Positions 45,324 to 53,290 of a stretch of DNA of 64,000 nt are shown here, piece by piece. Made by a program: the position numbers and the translations under genes. The notes under the pieces were generated by a model, which was not told the origin of the DNA, ran no database searches, and saw only the letters and a program-made list of their open reading frames with translations. This DNA is from Candidatus Solirubrobacter pratensis. Its GTDB lineage: Bacteria > Actinomycetota > Thermoleophilia > Solirubrobacterales > Solirubrobacteraceae. Each line of letters begins with the position of its first letter. The first letter of the stretch is position 1. Where the stretch lies: the NCBI RefSeq assembly GCF_000425945.1, contig NZ_AUEK01000010.1:1-64000 (forward strand), written 5' to 3'.

Positions 45324-46261
45324 CCGACCCGGCGCGCGCCCACGTAGTGCGCCCCCCAGTATCCCCCCGCGATCTCGTGCTCCATCACGCCGTGCGTGGT
45401 GGCCGAGATCGCGCTGCCGGGACCGGTCGCGATGCCGACGTGCGACGCGCCGGTTCCGTCGGTGTCGAAGAACACGAGGTCGCCGGCCTGGATCGCGCCC
45501 TGGTCCACCGGCGTGCCGACGCCGAACTGCGCGTAGCTCGTGCGCGGCAGCGAGATCCCCGCCCGGCCCATCGCCCACTGCGTCAGGCCGGAGCAGTCCC
45601 AGCCGCCGGCGCCCGTCCCGCCGTAGAGGTAGCGCGAGCCGACCTGCGAGCGCGCGGCCGCCACGGCTGAGGAGCCCGACGCGGCCGGCGCCGCCGGCGT
45701 CCCCGCACCGGCGCCCGCGCGTGCGGACACGCCGAGCGCCGCGAGCGTCCGCGGCCCGACGACCCCGTCGACCTCCAGCCCGTGCGCGCGCTGGAACGTG
45801 CGCACGCTCGCGCGCGTGACAGGCCCGTAGACGCCGTCGGCGGCGAGCCCGAGCTTGGCCTGCAGCGCCCGCGTGGTGGACGCGGGCGGCGCCGGGCCGT
45901 CGGCGGCCTGACCTCCGCCGAGACCCAGCGCCGCCGCGGTGATCGGCCCGATGATCCCGTCGACCTCCAGGCCGTGGGCGCGCTGGAAGTTGCGCACGGC
46001 CTGGCGGGTCATCGCGCCGAACTCGCCGTCGGCCGCGACGCCCAGCGCACGCTGCGCGGCGCTCACCCCGGGGCCGCGGCTGTGCGTGCGCAGGAGCGTC
46101 GCGCCGGCCGCCGTGGGGGTGGCGAGCGTCGCGGCGAGTGCTACGGCAGACACGGTCTGCACACCAGGGCGCCGTTGTGAAGCCAGCTCGCGCCGGCGGC
46201 GGGAACGCGCAAGCGAGCGCTCCCAGAGCTCTGGGCACGCGAGATCGCGTGTGCCGGACAT
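45320..46261 (-). CDS. NlpC/P60 peptidoglycan endopeptidase with two PG-binding domains
   Basis: 313 aa. A signal/anchor helix lies at residues about 35-53 (TVSAVALAATLATPTAAG). Two PG_binding_1 repeats follow (about 62-115 and 128-180), both with NFQRAHGLEVDGIIGP-type sequence. After a Gly/Ala linker the C-terminal NlpC/P60 domain has catalytic C223 in WDCSGLTQWA and H274 in ASHVGIATG. It should cut D-gamma-glutamyl-diaminopimelate bonds in stem peptides in the cell wall. Expression is probably set by the c-di-AMP riboswitch in its leader; a GAGGAGG ribosome site precedes the ATG. Confidence 0.94.
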   Translation of the reverse strand: MSGTRDLACPELWERSLARSRRRRELASQRRPGVQTVSAVALAATLATPTAAGATLLRTHSRGPGVSAAQRALGVAADGEFGAMTRQAVRNFQRAHGLEVDGIIGPITAAALGLGGGQAADGPAPPASTTRALQAKLGLAADGVYGPVTRASVRTFQRAHGLEVDGVVGPRTLAALGVSARAGAGAGTPAAPAASGSSAVAAARSQVGSRYLYGGTGAGGWDCSGLTQWAMGRAGISLPRTSYAQFGVGTPVDQGAIQAGDLVFFDTDGTGASHVGIATGPGSAISATTHGVMEHEIAGGYWGAHYVGARRVG

Positions 46262-46285
46262 TCAGTTCCTCCTCGTATTCAGTAG

Positions 46286-46412
46286 GCCTACGAGGTGAGC
46301 TGACGGGCTCGCGCCTGCGCGCTACGCCGCTGCTGCGGCGATTCGCCCCCGGGACCGCAAGGTCCAATGGTTCCCCCGCTTCCGCGATCCCGGAGACCGC
46401 GGAACTCGGCCG
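46286..46412 (-). ncRNA. ydaO-yuaA (cyclic di-AMP) riboswitch
   Basis: Read on the minus strand, the leader of the NlpC/P60 gene holds the hallmark blocks of this riboswitch in order: a TTCCGCG/CGCGGAA stem, GCGGGGGAACCATT, a GGACC/GGTCC hairpin, GGGGGCGAATCGCC, a GCGC/GCGC hairpin, and CCCGTCAGCTCACCTCGTAGGC as CCCGTCAGCTCACCTC plus GTAGGC. It ends 25 nt before the ATG. c-di-AMP binding usually turns expression off, and actinobacterial cell-wall hydrolase genes are common targets. The 5' boundary is approximate. Confidence 0.93.
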
Positions 46413-46503
46413 ATGTTTCGTGAATCACACCAGAAAGCGGGGACGGATTCCAGTCAGTGGGCGATTCGGAAGCGGACCGCGGGCTTCGTGCCGCTGGTGA
46501 CAC

Positions 46504-48231
46504 ATGCGACGATGCACGTGGATGTGGACTGTGGTGCAGTACGCGGCGCTTGCGGTCGCGCTGGCATTGGTCGTCATGCTCGTCATGCGCCGCCTCGGCC
46601 CGCCGTCCGCGATGTCATGGCTCGACGCGGCGATGGGCGCGTCTTCGATCGCCGCGCTCGCGGCGCCCGCGGGGCCGGAGGCCGCCATTGCCCTGGGCGG
46701 CCTGGCCGGCGTGCTCGCCCTCAGCCGCTGGCACCTGCGGCCGCAGCCGCCGCAACCCGGTCCCGAGTTCAGCCCGGTGGTCCTCACCGCGGTGCTGACG
46801 TTCGCCGCGATCGGCCTCGCGCTGCTCGTCGTCGGCCAGTTCACCGACATCCTGCCGGTCTCCGCGGCACTCGCGGCGGTCACCGTGCTGACAGGAATGG
46901 CCCGAGCCGGGTTGACCGTCACGGAGCGTCTGCGCGCCAGCCGTCGCGAGGCGGTGACCGACGACCTGACCGGGCTCGGCAACCGCCGGTATCTGATGGC
47001 GCGGCTCGAACGCGCGATCGCCGAGGCCGCCGGCGAGCACCAGGATCTGGCGCTGCTGCTGGTCGATCTCGACGGCTTCAAGGAGCTCAACGACACGCTC
47101 GGCCATCACGCCGGCGACGAGGTGCTGCGCCAGATCGGCCCGCGGCTCGCGAGCGTGCTGCGCGAGCGCGACACGCTCGCGCGGCTCGGCGGGGACGAGT
47201 TCGCCGTCATCCTGCGCCCGGGCGACGAGGCGGCCGCGAGCGCGGCCGGGCTGCGGCTGCGGGCATCGCTCGAGCAGTCGTTCGCGGTCGGCGGGATCCG
47301 CGTGCACATCGACGCGAGCGTCGGCATCGCGATGTTCCCCGCTCACGCCCTCGACGGGCTCGGGCTGCTCCAGCGCGCCGACGTCGCGATGTACGAGGCC
47401 AAGCGCACCCGCACCGGCCACGAGGTCTATCTCCCCTCGCGCGACCGCCACAGCCGGGAGCGGCTGGAGCTGCTCGGAGAGCTGCGCGATGCGCTCGACG
47501 CCGGCGAGCTGGTCCTGCACTACCAGCCGAAGGCGGAGATCGCGACGGGCGTGGTGCGCGGCGTCGAGGCGCTCGTCCGCTGGGCGCATCCCCAGCGCGG
47601 GCTGCTGGCGCCGGACGAGTTCCTGCCGCTCGCGGAGCAGAGCGGGCTGGGACGGTCGCTGACCGCGTTCGTGGTCGATCGCGCGCTCGACGAGATCAGC
47701 GCGTCCGGCCTCGACCTCACCGTCGCGGTCAACCTCGGCCCGGCGGACCTGCTCGACCTCGGGCTGCCGTCGGAGGTCGACCGCCTGCTGCGCCGGCGCC
47801 GCTTCGCGCCCGAGCAGCTGCGGCTGGAGGTCTCCGAGGACGTGGTGATGGCCGACCCCGAACGGACGCTCGAGGTCCTGCGCGGACTGCGCGCGATCGG
47901 GGTCGCGACGGCGCTGGACGACTTCGGCGCCGGCCACGCCTCGCTCGGGCACCTGAAGGCGCTGCAGGTCGACGAGCTCAAGATCGACCGTCAGTTCGTG
48001 ATGCACCTGACCGAGGACTCGCGCGACCAGGCGATCGTGCACGCGACGGTCGAGCTCGGGCGGCGCCTGGGCATGCTCGTGGTCGCCGAGGGCGTGGAGA
48101 GCGCCGAGGCGTGGGACGCGCTCGCCGTGCTGGCCTGCGACGAGGCGCAGGGCTTCTACCTCGGCCGTGCGATGCCGATGGATGCGCTGCCGGAATGGCT
48201 GGGCGCGCGCGCCCGCCAGACTCTGCGCTGA
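46504..48231 (+). CDS. Membrane GGDEF-EAL cyclic-di-GMP protein
   Basis: 575 aa. Residues 1-140 hold four to five hydrophobic helices. The diguanylate cyclase domain has LTGLGNRR, the I-site R220-E-R-D223 and GGDEF at 229-233, so it could make c-di-GMP. The EAL domain has VEALVRW near 353 and DDFGAGHASL near 472, KIDRQF and VVAEGVE, but VNLGP replaces VNLS and EVSED replaces E-x-TE, so phosphodiesterase activity is likely but less sure. It is divergent from the NlpC/P60 gene. Confidence 0.93.
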   Translation: MRRCTWMWTVVQYAALAVALALVVMLVMRRLGPPSAMSWLDAAMGASSIAALAAPAGPEAAIALGGLAGVLALSRWHLRPQPPQPGPEFSPVVLTAVLTFAAIGLALLVVGQFTDILPVSAALAAVTVLTGMARAGLTVTERLRASRREAVTDDLTGLGNRRYLMARLERAIAEAAGEHQDLALLLVDLDGFKELNDTLGHHAGDEVLRQIGPRLASVLRERDTLARLGGDEFAVILRPGDEAAASAAGLRLRASLEQSFAVGGIRVHIDASVGIAMFPAHALDGLGLLQRADVAMYEAKRTRTGHEVYLPSRDRHSRERLELLGELRDALDAGELVLHYQPKAEIATGVVRGVEALVRWAHPQRGLLAPDEFLPLAEQSGLGRSLTAFVVDRALDEISASGLDLTVAVNLGPADLLDLGLPSEVDRLLRRRRFAPEQLRLEVSEDVVMADPERTLEVLRGLRAIGVATALDDFGAGHASLGHLKALQVDELKIDRQFVMHLTEDSRDQAIVHATVELGRRLGMLVVAEGVESAEAWDALAVLACDEAQGFYLGRAMPMDALPEWLGARARQTLR

Positions 48232-48840
48232 ATGGTCTTCTACGAACCGCACGCGCGCGACCGCGCACTGCTCCCGCACGATCCGTTCAAGGCGATCGTC
48301 GCGCCGCGCCCGATCGGCTGGGTGTCGACGATCGGGCCGGACGGGGAGCTGAACCTCGCGCCGTACAGCTTCTTCAACGCCGTCGGCGAGGACCCGCCGA
48401 TGATCGGGTTCTCCTCTACGGGCGCGAAGGACTCGGCGACGTTCGCCGCGGGGACCGGCGAGTTCGTCTGGAACATGCCGACCTGGGACCTGCGCGAGGC
48501 GATGAACCAGACGTCCAAGGCGCTCCCGCGCGGGCAGAGCGAGTTCGGCTTCGCCGGGCTGGAGGCCGCGCCGTCGCGGCTCGTCGCGCCGCCGCGGGTG
48601 GCGGCGGCGCACTGCGCGCTGGAGTGCCGCGTCGTGCATCAGGTCGAGCTCAAGACCATCGACGGCGCGCCGGCCGACCAGTACCTCGTGGTCGGGCAGG
48701 TCATCGGCGTGCACATCGACGAGGCGTACATCACCGACGACGGGCGCGTCGACACCGCCGCGCTGAAGCCGATCGCGCGCTGTGGCTACCGCGAGGAGTA
48801 CGCGGTGGTCGAGTCGCTGTTCGCGATGTGGCGCCCGTAG
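48232..48840 (+). CDS. Flavin reductase-like (FMN-binding split barrel) protein
   Basis: 202 aa, ATG directly after the GGDEF-EAL stop codon. DPFKAIVAPRPIGWVSTIGPDGELNLAPYSFFNAVGEDPPMIGF is the family signature (split: IVAPRPIGWVSTIGPDGELN; LAPYSFFNAVGEDPPMIGF), followed by WNMPTWDLREAMNQTS and HIDEAYITDDGRVD. It should bind FMN and either reduce it or use it to reduce small compounds. Zero spacing suggests co-transcription with the upstream gene without an evident functional link. Confidence 0.9.
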   Translation: MVFYEPHARDRALLPHDPFKAIVAPRPIGWVSTIGPDGELNLAPYSFFNAVGEDPPMIGFSSTGAKDSATFAAGTGEFVWNMPTWDLREAMNQTSKALPRGQSEFGFAGLEAAPSRLVAPPRVAAAHCALECRVVHQVELKTIDGAPADQYLVVGQVIGVHIDEAYITDDGRVDTAALKPIARCGYREEYAVVESLFAMWRP

Positions 48841-49686
48841 CTACATGAACAGCGGCGCCGTGCCCAGCTCCGCCATCTTCTCGTCGCCGGGGCGGTCGCC
48901 CGCTCGCTCGGCGGCGTCGAGCAGCTTCGGCAGGATGTCGACGTCACCGGTCGTGAGCAGGAAGACCTGCCGGTTGGCGAGCACCCAGCTCACGGCGCGG
49001 TCGATCTCCGGCTGCTCGCGCAGCGGCTCGTACCACGTCGCGGCGGTGTGCGCGCGGCCGTCCCACGGGCGGAACGCGAGGCTCTTGATCGTCTGCAGCG
49101 CGACGTCGCGCTCCTTGCAGGCGGCCGCGAGCTCGTTGAACGTCTCCGCGTAGCGCGGGTCCTGCATCATCACCCAGTTGTACGGGCACAGCACCGAGTC
49201 GAAGTCGAAGCGCTCCAGGCTGCGACGGTGCATGCGCGCGACCGAGAGGCCGTGGCCGGTGACGCCGATGAAGCGCACTAGGCCCTCCTCGCGCGCCTCG
49301 ATGCACGCCTCCAGCGCGCCGTCGGCGCTCAGCGCCGTCTCCCACTCGATCACGTCGACGAGGTTGTGCAGCTGGATCGAGTCGACCCGGTCGACGCCGA
49401 GGCGATCCAGGCTGCGGCGGATCTGCTCGCGCGCGGCGCGGTAGGTGCGCTCGCCGGTCTTGGTCGCGACGAAGAACTCGTCAGGGTGCGCCTTGAGCCA
49501 GGTGGCGATGCGCAGCTCGGCGTCGCCGTAGCTCGCGGCGACGTCGATGTGGTTGATGCCGTGCTCGAGGAGGAGCTCCAAGGTGCGGTCCGCATCGGCC
49601 TTGGAGACGCTTCCCAGGGCGGCGGCGCCGAAGATCACGCGGCTGGACTCGTGTCCGGTCGCGCCGAAGCGAGCGCGCTCGATCAT
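48841..49686 (-). CDS. Aldo/keto reductase
   Basis: 281 aa. The AKR tetrad can be followed: Asp and Tyr in [12 protein letters not shown], Lys in [11 protein letters not shown], His in SIQLHNL. The [30 protein letters not shown] stretch belongs to a subgroup often called oxidoreductase-like AKR (split: [20 protein letters not shown]). NADPH-dependent reduction of a carbonyl is expected. Shorter than typical 300-330 aa AKRs. Its stop directly abuts that of the convergent flavin reductase gene (TAGCTA). Confidence 0.9.
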   Translation of the reverse strand: MIERARFGATGHESSRVIFGAAALGSVSKADADRTLELLLEHGINHIDVAASYGDAELRIATWLKAHPDEFFVATKTGERTYRAAREQIRRSLDRLGVDRVDSIQLHNLVDVIEWETALSADGALEACIEAREEGLVRFIGVTGHGLSVARMHRRSLERFDFDSVLCPYNWVMMQDPRYAETFNELAAACKERDVALQTIKSLAFRPWDGRAHTAATWYEPLREQPEIDRAVSWVLANRQVFLLTTGDVDILPKLLDAAERAGDRPGDEKMAELGTAPLFM

Positions 49687-49690
49687 GCCC

Positions 49691-50455
49691 CTAGGTTACG
49701 GATTCGATCGCCTGCTGCATCCGCCCCGTCAGCTCCTGCGGCGTCTCGCCGGGGCGCGGGTGGATCGGGCGGGCGAAGGTGATCTTGGTCCGCGCGCGGC
49801 GGTTGAGGCCGCGGCCCTTGGGCATGATCAGCGCGCTGCCCTCGATGTGGACCGGCACGATCGGGGCGTCGGCGGTCAGCGCGAGCTCGGCGACGCCGGC
49901 GCGGTAGGACTCCGGCCCGGCGCCGCGGGTCCCCTGCGGGTAGAGCAGGACGTTGCGGCCCTCGCGCAGGTGCGCGGCGGCCGCCGCCAGGCCGCGGCGC
50001 TGGCCCCCGCCGCGGTCGAAGGGGAACGTGTTGATCCAGAACGCGCTGGCGAGCGCGTAGGCGCGCTTGCGGTAGAAGCGGTCGCTCGCGGCGCCGACCA
50101 CGGTGCGGCTGCGCCAGGCGTACGGGAGCGCGAGCAGCACGAGCGGCGTGTCGATGTCGCTCTCGTGGTTGGGCGCGAGGATCGCGGGCTGCGGGGCGTG
50201 GATGAGGTCCTCGGCGCCGACGACGGTCGGCATCGCGAGCAGACGGGTGGCGGGGAAGAGCAGCGCCTGCTGGGCGGCCTCGCGGACCTTGCTCGGCCCG
50301 GGCTCGCGCAGCCAGGCCTCGTCCTCGCCGGTGCGCTCGCGCCACGGATCGGCGCCGACGGCGATCGTGCGCCAGCGCCGCGGGGTGCGGCTCCGCTTCC
50401 CCGCGTTGCCGCCGGCGAGCCGCTCCAGCCGGCGACCGCCCTCCGCGAACCTCAT
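49691..50455 (-). CDS. PlsC-like 1-acylglycerol-3-phosphate acyltransferase
   Basis: 254 aa. Acyltransferase block I NHESDID (HX4D), block [10 protein letters not shown], block [14 protein letters not shown] (Gln where most have Glu) and block IV VPVHIEG. It should transfer an acyl group from acyl-CoA or acyl-ACP to a lysophospholipid-like acceptor on the inner face of the membrane. The first 50 residues are basic and variable. It is the last gene downstream of the acyl-CoA reductase, dehydrogenase and LarA-like genes (gap 79 nt), so it may join the product of that pathway into lipid. Confidence 0.9.
   Translation of the reverse strand: MRFAEGGRRLERLAGGNAGKRSRTPRRWRTIAVGADPWRERTGEDEAWLREPGPSKVREAAQQALLFPATRLLAMPTVVGAEDLIHAPQPAILAPNHESDIDTPLVLLALPYAWRSRTVVGAASDRFYRKRAYALASAFWINTFPFDRGGGQRRGLAAAAAHLREGRNVLLYPQGTRGAGPESYRAGVAELALTADAPIVPVHIEGSALIMPKGRGLNRRARTKITFARPIHPRPGETPQELTGRMQQAIESVT
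49693..49698 (-). promoter_or_regulatory. -10 box, leaderless promoter of aldo/keto reductase
   Basis: Minus-strand TAACCT lies 6 nt before ATG 49686. It sits within the last codons of the upstream acyltransferase gene, which ends at 49691. Confidence 0.45.
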
Positions 50456-50534
50456 GCGGCCGGCCCCTGTGCAGCGGGGCGCGAGCGAGCCGTCAGGCGA
50501 GTTCCCGCCGGAGCATGCGAGCGCGCAGCGCGAC

Positions 50535-52166
50535 TCATGCGGCGACTTCCGCGTAGAAGAGCGGCGGGCAGTGGAAGTGGGTGACCGACGGCTCGCGCCC
50601 GACGACCTGCTCGGCCATCTCGAGCGCGTCGCGCATCGTGTCGGCGCGGCGGAAGCCCATGCGCCGGCACGCCTCGGGATCGCCGCCCACGAAGATCACG
50701 TCGCCCAGGTGCTCGAGCCCGTGCGCGCCCCAGTACCACATGTAGAGCGGGTGGACGCCGTGGTAGGCGTACGACGTCCGGTACAGGTGGCGATACCACT
50801 CGTCCTCGGCGTACGCGCGCTCGAAGCGCTTGTGGATCTCCATCGGGTCGCGCGTCTCGGTCAGCACCTCCTCGAAGAAGTCGACGTACGAGGGATGGTG
50901 GACCGGGTGGAACTCGGGCGTGACGGGGTGCGTGAAGATCATCACGCCGCCCTCGCGCGCGAGCGGCACGCCCTTGTAGAGGTTGAAGAAGTAGCCGAGC
51001 CCGAGGCACATCACGAGCACCGGGTTCATGATCGAGTTGACGTTGTAGGGGCAGACGTACGGCAGCCCGGCGGTCACGACGTCGGCCTGCCCGTGGACCT
51101 GCACCGCCTGCTGGGCGGCGCAGTGCTCGAGCGTCACCTCGTGCACGGGGTTGACCGCTCCGGCCGTCACGCCTGTCACGCCGTAGGGCGCGTACTGCTT
51201 GTGGAAGAGGTCGTGCCGCAGCTTGGCCGGCATGCGGTCGGTGGTGCGCTTGATCGCGGCGAACGTCGCCTGCTCGCGCGGCGTCCAGCGCGCCTCGGGC
51301 TTGGAGATGAAGCGCAGCGGGCCGCCGAACGTGTCGTTGTTGAGCGTCGTCTCGATGTGGAAGATCGGGACCGCGGCCTCGACCACGTCGCCCTGGCGCG
51401 AGGCGCTCTTGTGCAGCTCGCTGCTGGAGGGGTCCATGAACGAGCGGCTGTGGCGCATCGTGTGCGGCGTGTGGTGGTGCTTGAGGCTGCCGTACGTGCC
51501 GAGGCCGACGGCGACGGACTTGTGCCCGCCGTCCATCGTGACCAGGTTGATGTTCACGTAGACGAGCAGGTCGGACTCCGAGGCACGCCTTGAGAGCTCG
51601 ACGCGCTCGCCGCTGCCGGTCTCGCCGAGGTGCACGATGCCGTCGGGATCCTCGGCGTCGTGGTTGTAGAGACGGTCGGGATAGAACTCCCGGAACACGC
51701 GCGGCCCGACCGCGCGCTCGAGCTCGGCGGCCGTCATGCGGCGGTGCAGCGCGAGCGCGGCGATCAGGTGGATGTCCTCGACGCCGGCGCGGTAGGCGCG
51801 CTCGAGCACCTGCTCGATCACGAGCGAGCGGATGTCCGGCTCGCGCATCGGCGGCAGCGGCAGGCTGATGTCGTCGAACGCGATCGTCAGCTTCATGCCC
51901 GGGCTCAGGAGGCTGTCGAGCGGGTCCATGCCGAGCGGGCTGTCGAGCGCGGCGGCGATCGCGGCGTCGACGTCGGCCAGGCCCTTCAGCGGCGGCGGCG
52001 GATAGACGATCCGCGAGCCCACGGGCAGGCGCTCGAGCCGGAACTGCTCGCCGGAGTGGAACAGCGTCGGCGGCGACTTCTCGGTGACCTCGACGACGCA
52101 CGCCTCGCGCTCGGCGGCGACGTGACGGCGCGGGCGCTCGATCATGCGGGCGGGAGCGATGCTCAT
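50535..52166 (-). CDS. LarA-like nickel-pincer-dependent racemase/epimerase homologue
   Basis: 543 aa, longer than the about 425 aa of lactate racemase. Recognisable LarA features: IAFDDISLPLPP (LarA has DxTRP here), H141 in LALHRRMTAAELE, LYNHDAEDPDGIVHLGETGSGERV (split: NHDAEDPDGIVHLGETGSG), and MDGGHKSVAVG with K216 where the nickel-pincer nucleotide is attached in LarA. The Arg of TRP is replaced, and the histidine that precedes the GGxK region in LarA is not seen, so the substrate is probably not lactate. ATGA overlap with the alcohol dehydrogenase gene. Cofactor genes larB, larC and larE lie 4 kb away on the same strand. Confidence 0.85.
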   Translation of the reverse strand: MSIAPARMIERPRRHVAAEREACVVEVTEKSPPTLFHSGEQFRLERLPVGSRIVYPPPPLKGLADVDAAIAAALDSPLGMDPLDSLLSPGMKLTIAFDDISLPLPPMREPDIRSLVIEQVLERAYRAGVEDIHLIAALALHRRMTAAELERAVGPRVFREFYPDRLYNHDAEDPDGIVHLGETGSGERVELSRRASESDLLVYVNINLVTMDGGHKSVAVGLGTYGSLKHHHTPHTMRHSRSFMDPSSSELHKSASRQGDVVEAAVPIFHIETTLNNDTFGGPLRFISKPEARWTPREQATFAAIKRTTDRMPAKLRHDLFHKQYAPYGVTGVTAGAVNPVHEVTLEHCAAQQAVQVHGQADVVTAGLPYVCPYNVNSIMNPVLVMCLGLGYFFNLYKGVPLAREGGVMIFTHPVTPEFHPVHHPSYVDFFEEVLTETRDPMEIHKRFERAYAEDEWYRHLYRTSYAYHGVHPLYMWYWGAHGLEHLGDVIFVGGDPEACRRMGFRRADTMRDALEMAEQVVGREPSVTHFHCPPLFYAEVAA

Positions 52167-53290
52167 GTGGCGACCTCGAAGACCGTCTTCACGCGTCCGT
52201 TGCGGGTGGCTCGCGGCGCCTCCTCCAGCGCCTTCTTGTAGTGCTGCAGCGGCCAGCCGCGATCGATCAGCCGGCCCGGCCGCAGCTCGCGCGCGAGCTC
52301 GAGCGCGGCGGGGAAGTCGTGCTCGTAGCCGTAGGCGCCGCGCAGCTCGAGCTCGCGCAGCCACGCGGCCGCGAGATCGGTCTCGAGCTTGCCCGGCATG
52401 CCGACCATGACGACGCGCCCGCGCGGTCGGGCGATCGTCGTCGCCTGCTCCAGCGACGCGCCGGAGCCGACGCAGTCGAGCACGCGGTCGAAGCCTCCCA
52501 GCAGCAGCTCGCGGCCCTGGTGGCCGACGAGCCGCCGCGCGCCGGTGAGGCGGGCGCCTTCGACGTGGATGCGGTCCGGCGAGCAGACGTCGTCGGCGCC
52601 GAAGCGGCGGGCGGCGCCCTCCTGGCCCTTGTGCTTGACCACCGCCAGCAGCGTCGCCGCGGGCGCCAGCCGCCTGACGGCGGCGAGCGTGAGCAGGCCG
52701 ATCGTGCCGGCGCCGATGATCGCGATCTTCTCGCCCGGCTGGGGATCGGCGATCGCGGCGGCGTGCAGCGCGCAGGCGAGCGGCTCGACCAGCACCGCGT
52801 CCTCGTCGGACAGGTCGGCGGGCACCGCGTGCAGCTGCGACTCGTGGGCGACCAGGCCCTCGCTCCAGCCGCCGCCGGCATCGCGGCAGTAGCCGGTCTG
52901 CAGGCCGGCGGAGATCGCGCCGTCGATCGTGTGCCGGCACAGCGCGGGCAGGCCGGAGGCGCACTCGGGGCACGCCGGCTCGATGCCGCGGACGGTGCAG
53001 CCGAGTGCGGGCTGGACGACGACCCGCTCGCCCCGGCGGGGACCGCTGACGATCTCCCCGACGACCTCGTGGCCGGGCACGAAGGGCGTGGAGGTGAGCG
53101 CGGCGAGGTGCAGCGACGCCTTGCCGGAGAGGAGCGCCTGGTCGGACCCGCAGATGCCGGACAGGCGCGGCTTGACCATGAGCCAGCCGGGCCCCGGGAG
53201 GCGTGGGGGCCGGATGTCGCCGAGGGTCAGCGCGGTCGCCGGTGCCACGAGGTAGCGGGCGACGGACGGCGTGTAGGTGAGCGCGAGCAC
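52163..53290 (-). CDS. Zinc-dependent medium-chain alcohol dehydrogenase
   Basis: 375 aa from GTG 53290, which overlaps the upstream stop (TAGTG). Catalytic zinc region GICGSDQALL and GHEVVGEI, structural-zinc-like cysteines in CTVRGIEPACPECASGLPALCR, and the NAD(P) Rossmann motif IIGAGTIGLLTL. It should oxidise an alcohol or reduce an aldehyde. Placement between an acyl-CoA reductase and a LarA-like gene suggests a fatty-alcohol or hydroxyacid substrate (inference). Confidence 0.92.
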   Translation of the reverse strand: MLALTYTPSVARYLVAPATALTLGDIRPPRLPGPGWLMVKPRLSGICGSDQALLSGKASLHLAALTSTPFVPGHEVVGEIVSGPRRGERVVVQPALGCTVRGIEPACPECASGLPALCRHTIDGAISAGLQTGYCRDAGGGWSEGLVAHESQLHAVPADLSDEDAVLVEPLACALHAAAIADPQPGEKIAIIGAGTIGLLTLAAVRRLAPAATLLAVVKHKGQEGAARRFGADDVCSPDRIHVEGARLTGARRLVGHQGRELLLGGFDRVLDCVGSGASLEQATTIARPRGRVVMVGMPGKLETDLAAAWLRELELRGAYGYEHDFPAALELARELRPGRLIDRGWPLQHYKKALEEAPRATRNGRVKTVFEVAT

